Source: Agrocybe praecox
Taxonomy: Eukaryota; Basidiomycota; Agaricomycetes; Agaricales; Agrocybaceae
NCBI GenBank assembly: GCA_964017145.1
Contig: OZ024842.1
Coordinates: 4,092,001-4,156,000, forward strand
DNA length: 64,000 bases
Direction of reading: 5' to 3'
Shown: piece after piece, positions 47,072 through 57,956 of the stretch
Layout: each line of letters starts with the position of its first letter
How positions within the stretch are numbered: the stretch's first letter is position 1
Translations under genes and position numbers: made by a program
Notes under the pieces: model-generated
Database searches by the model: none
The model's input: the letters and a program-made list of their open reading frames with translations, nothing else
What the model was told of the DNA's origin: nothing

Positions 47072-47159
47072 TCTTACGGTGCGTGTGGATTGTATGAATG
47101 GACGGATGGATGGATGTGTTGGGTTCCTCCTGCGTGTACGTATGTACGTATGTCCGTGA

Positions 47160-48526
47160 ATGTGGTCGGTCGGTGTGTGTGTGTGTGTGTGTGTGTGTGT
47201 CGAGCAAACACGCGACTACGTAGGTGGGGTGGATTTTCAGTAGTATGAATTGTGCCTTATGCGATGCGCGTTCCGTTCCGTTCGTTTTGTTCGTTTTTTT
47301 TTGTTCGTTCGTTCGTTCGGCGGTGACGCGTCGGAAGTTCAGTGTTTAGAACTAGTGTTTAGTCAAAGGAAAACAGCCAAACCCAAAGTCTTAGAGATTT
47401 CGTAATGGCGAAGCCGAAAGCGAAGGGAAGGAAAGGAGGTTCCTATCCGCGAGCTAGAGCTAGAGGAAAAGAAAGGAGTCATCTCGTCTCGTCTCAGAGT
47501 CCCGAAGAAATGAAAAGGAGAAAAGATCTAGTAGAGTCGACTTTGTATAAAACTCGCAAGTTCCGTCCCGGACGTGCTCGCGCTGTTCTCTGGGATGCTC
47601 CGGTAACTTGTCGGGTCGTTATGCATACGGACCTCGATATATCCGGGGAGAGGGGGTTTCATGCGAGCGGATGAGTTGATGTTGATCGATTGTCGATTGT
47701 TAGGCGGGGTAATATCTTTCTCTTTCTTGGATGGTAGGTCAACACAGGGATAGCGTTTGGGGATGAGGGATGTGAAGATGCCTATGAGGGATGAGGGATG
47801 AGGGATGCGGGACGCGACATGCGAGATGCAAGGTACTGCGATGGGTGATATTGAGATGGGTGAGGGTGGGGAGGGTGAGGATGGAGACGAGAATGATGAG
47901 CGCGTGTGTATTGAAAGAGGGAAGGGGGTGGTGGTGGAAGAAGAGATAAAGAGGGCGATGAATAGAACGAACTTAGAAGAAGGAGCGGAGACGAGTGCCG
48001 GAAGTAGGAGGTCAGGGAAAGCGAGGGAAGTGGAAGGAGGCCTGTGTGTATTGTCGCGGTCATACAAAGGGAAAAAGAAGATACATACAAATGTTATCGT
48101 CTCTCAGCGTCGAATGAAGGGAAAATGAAAGGACAGATAGCTTATCTAGTGTCAACCGTTCTATCGTAGAGTCCATCGTTTTATCTTTCGTTCTGAGTCG
48201 AACGCACTATCTATCTCCAACACATGAGTTTTGCATGCGTGTGCATGTCGTGCACCATCCCCTAATCCGTCTCTGTGCAATCAACGTCGAACCAAGTGGG
48301 GTGCAGAACACAAAAGGAATGAAGAAAAAATGACACACCGTTTGATCTCCGCATACCAAAGGACAGATACCTTATCTAGTGTCAACCGTTTTATCGTAGA
48401 GTCTATGGTACGTTCTATCTTTCCTTCCTTCTGACGCGGACGCTCCAATACATCAAGCTAACACATACCCTCTCTCCACTCTGCGTCGTACATCGTGTTT
48501 CGCGTGCGCGTGCAAGTCGTGCACTA
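47160..48526. repeat. Duplicated unit spacer, copy 3, left part
   Basis: Holds a (GT)n microsatellite near 47176-47199, then the non-coding spacer shared with the other copies. It is interrupted at 48525 by the TIR element. No gene called. Confidence 0.6.
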
Positions 48527-50449
48527 TGGCGGTCATTTAGGGTAAAAATTCCCGCGCACGCTCATTAAGCTTTTTACCCTTTCCGCGCAATGTTAGGGCC
48601 AAATTAGGTCTAAATATGGCTAAGTCAAAATTGTCCCTGAACGTTTGCGCGGATAGCAAAGTTGCGCGGTGTCATAGTGGCCTTCAACGGAGCCATCTAT
48701 CAGACTTTATTTTCAATCCAAATACATACTATGTTATGAGGATCATTCTTACTTTTCGGCGGCAGTCTGAACCTGTACTTAGTTATCACTTCCTCGCCTT
48801 TTTTTAGTCGGACACTTAATTGTATGTTTTGATAAATTGGATGTAAATAGTTTGGAAATGATGGCTTTTGAATATATAGTAGACCATTTGTATCTGTAAG
48901 ATACTTCCGAGTTATAATTTATGAGACATAAAGCTAAGAATATATCTAAAATTCCAATTTATCCCTAGGGAAGAGTTAAAAATCTGATGCTACAGAGTGC
49001 CTTGGAAGTGCCGAAGTGCGAGACGGTGACTCAACTTTCGGCAGACCGGCACACGGAAGCACACATCACAGCCGGTTTCATAACGATGAAAACCCAGTCC
49101 GCGCAAACTATTGGATAAGCAATCCCACGTTAATTTCCTGACAGAACCGCTTCTTTGGCGCGACGGTCACGTGACAGGGAATCTCGTCTGAGAAGATGAG
49201 GCGTTTTTCGGCATGAGAGGCGGAATCACATAGATATTCAACTCCGCTAGCCAGATAGCCTGGCCCTAGGAGGATGGGTGTTGAAATAACACACTTTCCT
49301 TATAATATGGCATTACTGTAGGTTTATAATGTCATACTTACTGTAAAAAAATAATTTCACTCGGATTTCAGCAACAATACATTAGTTGCGATTTAAAAAA
49401 GCGGAAAGGTGCATCCGCCGTCACGACGTCAAACGGCAGTAAAAATAAGACGTGTTAGAGCAGTGGTTGTAGTCGTTACAACTTATAAATCTCGTGCGTC
49501 TTAGCAGCACAGTGATCGGTTCTCGATCAAGCCATTTTTTATTCCAACCCCAAGCAGTGCATTTTTCCGAACGCAACGTTGACTTGGCTTAAATTCAGTG
49601 TACAACCTATTATGTGGCATTTAATAATAAGTCAAGCACCCCATAGAGGTCTGTTAAATTTCAGAAAAGAAAACATATACTATAGCATAGCTTTTAATCG
49701 TATTTAATATATGTACCCCCGGGGCCCATAGGTTGTGAAGGGACTTCGACAATGAAAGTTCCGCAATCCCAGGCCGTCTCGGCAGGCAAACCTTCTTAAT
49801 TTTTCCCAAACCATCTTTGACGGCTTCTTTTACAGCTTCTTTTACGGCTTCTTCAAAATATTGACAGTCTATGTCAATCGGCATAGCGGATCAGCTGTCA
49901 AAACGTGGGAATGCTTATCCAATAGTTTGGGCGGACTGGCCATCCCATAACGATAGGCCACATTTCTAAATATACACATCCAGGCGGGGTCGGAATTTGA
50001 CTGAATTTGAATCGTTTCAGGGACACCTTTTAGCGGAGTTTTGGTTCTCGTTCTTGTTCGCTTTCGGCATACCTTAAGACTTTCAAGTTTCGAGAACCGC
50101 CTGTGTGTGTATTTTTGTTGTGATGGCATATCGTTATGAAACCAGCTGTAATTGCGCGCTAGGAAAAGTGCGCGCTCACACAAAAGTGTTGGGCACAATT
50201 CTCAAAATAATTACGTGCGCTGATCCGAATACCTGCGCATATGACTCCACTTATGTACATTAAAAGAATTACGCGCGGAAAAAAAGTTGCGCGATTTACC
50301 CAAAATCGCGCAACTTTCCTGTCCGCGCACACGTTCAGGGACAATTTTGACTTGGCCATATTCGGACCTAATTTGGCCCTAACATTGCGCGGAAAGGGTA
50401 GAAAACCCCAATAAGCGTGAGCGGGAATTTTTACCCTAAATGACCGCCA
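48527..50449. mobile_element. Non-autonomous TIR element, 1923 bp, TA target duplication
   Basis: The ends are inverted repeats of about 145 bp, roughly 90% alike by eye: TGGCGGTCATTTAGGGTAAA, CCTTTCCGCGCAATGTTAGG, then GTCAAAATTGTCCCTGAACG. TA flanks both ends (48525-48526, 50450-50451). Inside, a second inverted pair occurs (CAAACTATTGGATAAGCA near 49105 against its complement near 49915), and a hairpin of AAAGTTGCGCGATTT type lies near 50285-50320. No transposase ORF. The TA duplication fits Tc1/mariner-like mobilisation (inference). It sits in the duplicated spacer, which is uninterrupted in the other copies. Confidence 0.8.
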
Positions 50450-51399
50450 TACGTGCACCGTACTGTATCTATCCCTCTAATCGCTAATCGCGTTCGCGTT
50501 CGTTTCTTCGCGTGCTCGTGGTGCAGAACAAACACCGCACTCCTCCCTCATCCCGAGCGCGTCTTCGTGTGGGTTTGGATCCGCTTGCCGGGGATGAAGA
50601 GGTCGAGGTCGAGGTCGAGGTCGAGCTCAACCTCGACGGCCAACGCATAACGAGTCCTCCTTGCGCTCATCTCCCACTGCTGGACTAAACACGCAACTTG
50701 TGGGGAAGACGATAAGGAGAGAGGAAGCGGAATGGTTCGGAGGAGATAGGCCTTGGGTGATGCTGATGCTAATGATTTTTCTGCTATTGGTGAGGCTGTG
50801 ATGGGGCTCGCTCCTCCTCGAGCCTCCTTCATATCCATCACCTCTGCTATTAGCGCTGGTAAGTGGTGTATGGACACTTTGTCCTGCGTTCACGTCGTGT
50901 CTGGGCGGCCTGCGTTCGTGGTGCAGAACAGGCCCACAGCCAGTGATGGGATCAAAAATTGTCAAGTAGGAGTTCTTGCCCGAGGATCCCGATTTGCCGC
51001 GTCCCCGTTTGGACTTGGAGTTGGAGTTTTTGAAGTGTTTCTTTTTTCTTCTCTTTGAAATTTTCACTTTGCAGAGGACCATAGTCCCTATCTCAGAGTA
51101 TACAAGTGTAGTATACTTGATCGTAAACACGTCCAACGCCCTTGCGTTGCCCGGGTCACATCTGCCACCTTCCAGGATAAGGCATGCCCAGCGTCGCCAG
51201 GTTCAAGTTCAGGACAATCTGACATGTTCTACTCTCCATGAGATCCAAGCACAAGTGGCCTATTGGTTACATTGATTATATCTCCTGCATATACGCTACA
51301 CAAATATACTCCACCGGTTCTCGAATTTGCCACTTGAGGGAAAACGCGAGGAATGCGAGCTACGGTCGATATCGCATTGGATTCTGAAGCCTCGAAATG
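50450..51399. other. Duplicated unit spacer, copy 3, right part
   Basis: Continues the spacer after the TIR element. A (GAGGTC)n hexanucleotide run lies near 50597-50625. No gene called. Confidence 0.55.
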
Positions 51400-52749
51400 T
51401 TATATAATATATGGTACGGGAGGGAAATCTACGGGCCCTTGTTGTCTGCTTGAATTTCTATCGTCAAGGCCTTCCGAGTTACAACTCCAATTCTCCGGCG
51501 GCATTTCTAAAATAATATCTGTCGATACATCCGCCATTGCCCTGTCTTTTGCCAGAGCCAAGCGAGCAACCATTAGGGTAGGTGCGAATGCCTGATTAAA
51601 TCATAAAAATGATTAGTGTTAAAATAGACTTTGAACGGAAAGGAGGTATCATAGGGGAGGGTATAAAAGGGCATTAAACTTACAGTGATTACCATCGAAA
51701 GTCCGTTTGCATATGATCCTGCAACTAAAGTTCCGGCCTGTATCGTAGCAAAGTCTCCGGTAGCTAGAAGTGTCGTAATTGCGAGGGCAAAATTCACAAG
51801 AGAGTACAACGCAGAGGATTGCATTGTTATTTCTATAATGTGCCAATACTGCCGTCTGGCCCGAGTATTCATCATGGTGGATAGATACACCTGAGTGCCA
51901 ATCACACATGTTGCTATAATACTTGTTGTAGCCACCACGCAGGTGGATGCTCCTACTAAGATATCGACTTGTCTTGTAAATTTGACTGTAGAATCGCTTT
52001 GGCTGAATAAAGCAAATCCAGTCATGATGATACCTGCGATAATCAATGCTGCGTTTTTAACACAATACATCAGCCAGTTGTGAGTTTCCAGGTGTATGAA
52101 AGAAATTTTGGCCACATACCTATTTCCGATATGAAGAAACAGACCAGTGCTATTCTTAGATATCTGTGTTGCGGTAAAATATACCAACAGCGCCAAATCT
52201 GCAGAGCTGATCAGTGCCGTGGTATGATGATAGTCAGGATGAAGTCACATACCATTAGGCCATCCGCCAATATTGGCGCTATTCCTTCGAGCAATAACCC
52301 TACAATATCTGTAATAGGAGAAAATACGGAATCTAGACTTATGAGGAACATGTTTATTCTGTTATTGGCTGTCCCAAAGGAAGTGTACGTGTAGTCCCAG
52401 TTAATGATCACCTGCCCGACCGTTATAAGGAAGAGAATTGCGAGAATAGTGGATACAAATCGTGATTTGAATGCTACATGAACTCAAGTTAATAAAGTCG
52501 GGTCAGTAATCACAAGTCGGGCACTATTAACTCACAATAAACTTGGACTGTGTAGAAATAGAAAGCAAAATATCCTCCTGTACATGTGTGATCAGTAATC
52601 AGGTTAACGTTTACTCTTACTAGCAGGACAAGTAGTACAAAACTATACATACCTGATAGAAATAGTTGCACGAGAGTGGAGTTTAAATTTGCACTAATTA
52701 TCGCCTTTTGATACGATATGGAAGGTAAACCGGTATCCTGCGAAGACAT
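51400..52749 (-). CDS. Multi-pass membrane protein, G family copy 2
   Basis: Six exons (52653-52749, 52536-52577, 52253-52473, 52120-52198, 51684-52048, 51400-51591) give 331 residues. It has the same intron positions as G1 and G3. The start is MSSQDTGLPSIS. Helices include VSTILAILFLITVGQVI, ALIIAGIIMTGFALF, ATTSIIATCVIG and SSALYSLVNFALAI. The last exon begins AFAPTLMVARLALAKD. The third exon is 12 bp shorter than in the paralogs. The C-terminus is longer (VDFPPVPYII end) because the stop used by G1 and G3 is not in frame. Function unknown; probably an integral membrane protein. Confidence 0.7.
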
Positions 52750-52879
52750 GTCGTTGCTCTGTTTATGGTAGTACCTTGAGAGGCAAAGTTGTACGTCTTT
52801 AAGTACCTTTTGTCTTTCTCTTTATTCCCACCTCTATCAAATGGTTACCTCTACCAGTCAATCATTAGCGTCTGCAATC

Positions 52880-53045
52880 ACATATCTCAGCCCCTAAAAT
52901 CAATTTTAGGTGAGGGGCTGCATAGGCAGGCTACAAATAATTTTTAGCTTGAGAAATTTATGATTAACGAAGAGCCGGGTATCTACGTCGGCTCACTGTA
53001 CATTTAATTATACTGTGGCAAAGTGGCAGCTCCGAAACCACCATC
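52880..53045. repeat. Short insertion repeat R2 in U4
   Basis: Begins near CTCAGCCCCTAAAATCAATTT and includes GAAGAGCCGGGT.TCTACGT.GGCTCAC. A longer relative lies at 58215-58440. It falls between the last two conserved blocks of the U gene, which are continuous in copy 2. Confidence 0.6.
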
Positions 53046-54600
53046 ATCATGGATATCAGAGAGTTCGCGATGCTCTGATCCAATTACAACAATTGACCTG
53101 TCAGTATGCCTACAACGGGATATATGACCCAGTGAAATCAACCGTACCTTTCAAGACTCGTGTTGTATCACTTGCCTGATGATGTACGTCATAGGAACAG
53201 GGCCTACGTGCTTACTACGAGATACGATGTAAACACGTAGATCCTATCAATTTCATGAGAGCTATGTAAACGTTAACTGTATCCTCGGCGTATCCGAACC
53301 CTGTCGTCCATCTTTTCCCCTTCTCCTTTGTGGTGCGTATCAAACGTCTGGTATGCACATCGTCTGTATCTTCATCAAAGAAAGGATACGGATCCCCATC
53401 GAATCGAAATCCCAACACCGCACCTCGACTGCACATGCTCATGCTTGCGCTCCTCCCTCCTCCCGAACGCGTCTTCGTGTGGGTTTGGATCTGCTTGCTG
53501 AGGATGAAGAGGACGAGCTGAACCTCAATGGCGGCGTACGCCTGGGCAAGCTCATACCCAACACAGGCTTCCAGTTGGGGTCCCAGTTCGGGTTAGGTTA
53601 CCGTTTGCCATCGCCATCGTTGGTGCAGACACCATAACATGGGGCGCACGCCTCGTCGTCCTCGTCCACAAGAACTCAGCCACATTATCATCCTTATCCA
53701 CGCTCTATGTACGATCGGGATAAGCGAGCGCCATCCCGTCCTCTCCATCTCGGATCCTCACTCGCAACGACCCAGCCATAAACTAAACCCCCTCCCTCAT
53801 CGCTTCCCTCGCTCCAAGTTCCCCTTCCCCTTCATCCGCAGGCTCCTCGGTAGATGACTTATATGAGGTTGCACGAATCCCCTCGGGCTGAACGCCAACG
53901 CAGCTGTCAAGGATCCAGTTACGAGGCCCGTGATTAGAATTGGGTACGCATGTGGATAGGATGAACTTGATGCGGGGAATGGGCTCGTCCAGATGGGAGG
54001 TATGATGGCTCTTGGATGATTCGGGGTCCGATGATGATGCTGTGCCTGATCCATGGCCGACGTACTCTCCCTATTCTCATCCACAGAAATTGGCTGAGGA
54101 GGGGGCAAAAAACACGTCTCAGCCTCATCTGAAACGACAGAAATGAGGCCACTCCCTAATAACGCGTCCGCGTCGGCTTCCGCACTATTCCTCTTCCCTC
54201 CTCCGACAGGTCCTTCTTGGTTCATCACCACCACCATCCCGAGATCCGCATTGCCATCGTCCAATCGAAGCGTGTCCGTTCCTTTCATGTTCTCGTTCGC
54301 TTCCCCGTCTTCTTTCTCCCTCTCCCTCTCCCCATCTTTCGCACCCTCATCCTCATCCCAAAAATCAGCAGACCCAGAACGCGGGAAAACGACCGTTGAA
54401 GTCGCGTTGCCAATATCAATGTCGATAAACGTCGAGCTGGACGCCGTCCCCGGACTCGGACTCAGCGCTGGTGAACTCGAACTCGAACTCGAGTTCGAGT
54501 TCACGTGTGCGTATGTGTGCGAAGATAGATCGGAGTGGATATGGGTATGGGTATGCGGTGCGCGGCGGTGGTGGCGCGTAGGTAGACGATGCATTCCTAC
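53046..54600 (-). pseudogene. U-family gene, copy 4, probably broken
   Basis: The distal block (TDRSIVVIGSEHREL, then DIHDD) and RGAVLGFRFDGDPYPFFDED are present. The N-terminal half is the longest open stretch of any copy (start MHRLPTRH near 54592). The middle block (IPRIKFILSTCV, GPRNWILDSCVGVQPEGI) is in another frame and ends early. The terminal block is cut off by the R2 insertion. An intron could reconcile some frames. Confidence 0.45.
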
Positions 54601-56682
54601 GGTGTGTGTATTTGGATGTGTTGGGTCCCTCGTGCGTGTCATAATGGATGTCCGCGAGTGTGGTCGGTCGGTCGGCGAGCTAGAGCTAAAGCCAAAGGAA
54701 AGCAGTCGTCTCGTCCGAGTACCGAAGAAAAGGAGAAAAGAGTAGAGTCGACTACGTATAGAACTCGCAAGTTCCGTCCCAGACGTGCTCTGTGCTGTTC
54801 TCTGGGGTGCTCCGGTAACTCGTGCGTGCGGAATTCGATATCCCGAGGGAGAAGGTTTCAAGAGCGGAGAGTTGATGTTGATTGATGGTTGGGATGCGGG
54901 GTGATATCTTTCTTGGATGGTAGGTCGACCGACGATGTGGGGGATAGCGCGAGTGTTCGCGAATGGAGGATGTGAAGATGCCTATGAAAGGATGCGGGAT
55001 GTGGGGTACCAAGATGCGGGATATTGAGGTGGGTGACGTTGAAGAAGGTGAGAGCGGAGACAAGCGCCGCCGCCACGAAAAGGGCGAAGAAAGCGAATGA
55101 AGTAGGAGGTCGGGGAAGGCAAAGGAAGTGGAAGGGGACCAATTGAAAGCAGGAGCGAGACAACAGGGGAAGACGGTGGAAGACAGATCAGCACCGTCGC
55201 GGTCATACAAAGGAAAATAAAATAAAAGACATACCAACAATGTCGTCTCTGTCGTCTGTCGTCTCTGTGCAGTCATCAGTCAGCGTCGAATCAAGTGCAC
55301 TGCGTGGTGCAGAGCACAAAAGGAATGGAGGGGAAATGACACACTGTTTGATTTCCTTGTCAAAAGACTGATACCTTATCTATCGTACAGGCTATCGTTC
55401 TATCTTTCCTTCTGACGCGGATGCTCCGACACATGAGGTTAACACATACCCCCTCTCCACTCTGCGTCGTAATCGTGTTTCACGTGGGCGTGAAAGTCGT
55501 ACACTATCCTCTCATTGCGTTCGTGTTCGTGTCTTCGCGTGCTTGAGGAGTCGTGTTCTCCTCGCTGTACTATATCTCTCCCCTAATCGCGTTCGCGTAC
55601 CTGAAGTCGTGTTCGTGGTGCAGAACAGAACGATGCAGCGTGGGATATCAAACACACTGCCAGCGTGGGGCCGCCGATTTGCCGGATCCATCGCCGAGGT
55701 CGCCGAACAGGATGAATATTTTCGAAATTCGGACCGCACTTGGCTTAAGAGATGAATTTTCTTTCAAAGTGGTGTGTGGCGTGTTATGAAAAACAAAAAT
55801 GTCACCAAAATCCGGTTTCTGTTAAATAAAGATCACAAGAGAAATGTGTACTCTATGACCATCATATATTTTTGCTTTGTATGAACATCCACCCTTTTTT
55901 TCTGATCTGTTTACTATACATAGCTCACTAACCCGCCCTGCTTCGCATCATCTGCATCATCAAAGACAAAATAAGGAGTCGGGTATACATCGTAACCTCG
56001 TCAAGATTTCATATTACTATATGGCAGACAAGAGATGGCTTGGACGCGCAGAGAGTTACGTGAATCGTGATCTTGCTGTCCCAATTTCTTATTTTTGGGT
56101 GCTGGTAAGTAGTGTATGGACACTTTGTCCTGCGTTCACGTCGTGTCTGGGCGGCCCGCGTTCGTGGTGGAGAACAGGCCCACAGCTAGTGATGGGATCA
56201 AAAATCGTCAAGGAGGATGCCGATTTGCCGGGTCCCAGTTCGGACTTGGAGTTGGTGTTTTCGGCGTAATTCTTTTTTCTTCTCATTGAAATTTTCGTTT
56301 CATAGAGAACCCTAGTCACTATCTCTCAATATAAAAGCACACTATACTTAATCGTAAACACCAACAACTTCGCCCTTGTGTTATCCGGTTCACATCCGTG
56401 GAACTCACACGACAATCCCACATGTTCTACTCTCCACGCGATACAAACACAAGTGTTCTACTGATTACATTGATTATATCTCCTGGATAAACACTATACA
56501 AATATATTCCACTGGTTCTCGGATCGACTTGAGGAAAAACGACAGGAATCCGAGCTACGTTCGATGTTGCATTGGATTCTGGAGCCTCGAAATGTTATAT
56601 AATAGATGATACTGGGGAGGGAATTTATGGGTCTCTGTGTTCTCTCCTTGAATTTGTATCGTGAAGGCCCTCCGAGTCAGCT
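54601..56682. other. Duplicated unit spacer, copy 4
   Basis: Same landmarks as 35360-37126. ORFs shift frame between copies, so none is called. Confidence 0.5.
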
Positions 56683-57956
56683 TCAATTCCCCGGCGGTGG
56701 TTCTGAAATAATATTTGTCGATAAATCCGCCATTGCCTTGTCTTTTGCCAGCGCCAAGCGAGCAACCATCAGAGTAGGTGCAAATGCCTAATTAAATGGT
56801 AAAACTCATGAGTGTTAAAATGGACTTGAAACGGAAAGGAGGTAGCATAGGAGAGGGTATAAAGGGGCATTAAACTTACAGTGATTACAACCGAAAGTCC
56901 AGCTGCATAAGCTTCTGCGACTATAGTTCCGGTCTGTGTCGTAGGAAGGTCTCCGGTATTTAGAAGTGCCACAATCGCGTTGGCAAAATTGACAAGAGAG
57001 TACAACGCCGAGGATTGCATCGTTATTTCTACAATGTGGGAATACCGTCGTCTAGCCCGAGTATTCAGCATCGTGGATACATACACCTGAGCTCCAATCA
57101 CACATGTCGCTATAATACTCGTTGTGGCTGTTACGCAAGAGGAGGCTCCTTGTAAGATATCGAATTGTCTTGCAAGTTTGACTGTAGCAACGCTTTGGCC
57201 GAATAAAAGAAATCCAAGCATGATTATACCTGCGACAATCAATGCTGAATTTTTACCACAATAGATTAGCAAGCTGTGAGGTTCCAGGCGTATCGAAGAA
57301 ATCATGGTCACATACCTATTTCCGTTATGAAGAAAAAGATCAATGCTATTCTTAGATATCTGTGTTGCACTAAAATACGCCAACAGCGCCACATCTGTAG
57401 AGCTGATCAGTGCCGTGCTATGATGCTAGTAAGGATGAAGTCTCATACCATCAGGCCATCCGCCAATATTTGCCCTATTCCCTGGAGTAATAACGCAACA
57501 ATATCTGTAATAGGAGCATATCCGGAGCCCAGACTTATGAAGAACATTTTCATTCTATTATTGCCTTTCTCGAAGCAAGTATACGTGTAGTTCCAGAGCA
57601 TGATTAGCTCCCCGACTGTTGTAAGGAAGAGTATTGCAAGAATAGTGGTTATGAATCGTTCCTTTGAGGGTGATTTGAATGCTACATGAACTCAAGTTAA
57701 TAATGTCGGGTCAATAAACACAAGTCGTGTGTTATTAACTCACAATAAACTCGGACTGTATAGAAATAGAAAGCAAAATATCCTCCTGTACACGCGTGAT
57801 CAGTATAAAATTAACGTTTACTCTTACTAGCAGGACAAGTAGTACAAAACTATACATACCCGATAGAAATAGGCACATGAGAGTGGAATTTAAATTTCCA
57901 CTAATCACCGCCTTTTGAGACGATATGGAAGGTATACCGGTATCCGGCGAAGACAT
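56683..57956 (-). CDS. Multi-pass membrane protein, G family copy 3
   Basis: Six exons (57860-57956, 57744-57785, 57449-57681, 57316-57394, 56880-57244, 56683-56787) give 306 residues. Start is MSSPDTGIPSIS. The splice positions match G1 and G2. The last exon (AFAPTLMVARLALAKDKAMA, then DLSTNIISEPPPGN) ends at an early TGA, so this is the shortest copy. Hydrophobic helices are conserved. The third-exon donor reads GTATGA here where the paralogs have GTATGT. Function unknown. Confidence 0.68.

Noticed and set aside
49654..50198. Small ORFs inside the TIR element as a transposase remnant
   Set aside because: Too short, with no catalytic motif. One is a KEAVKEAVKDG repeat from a short tandem duplication.
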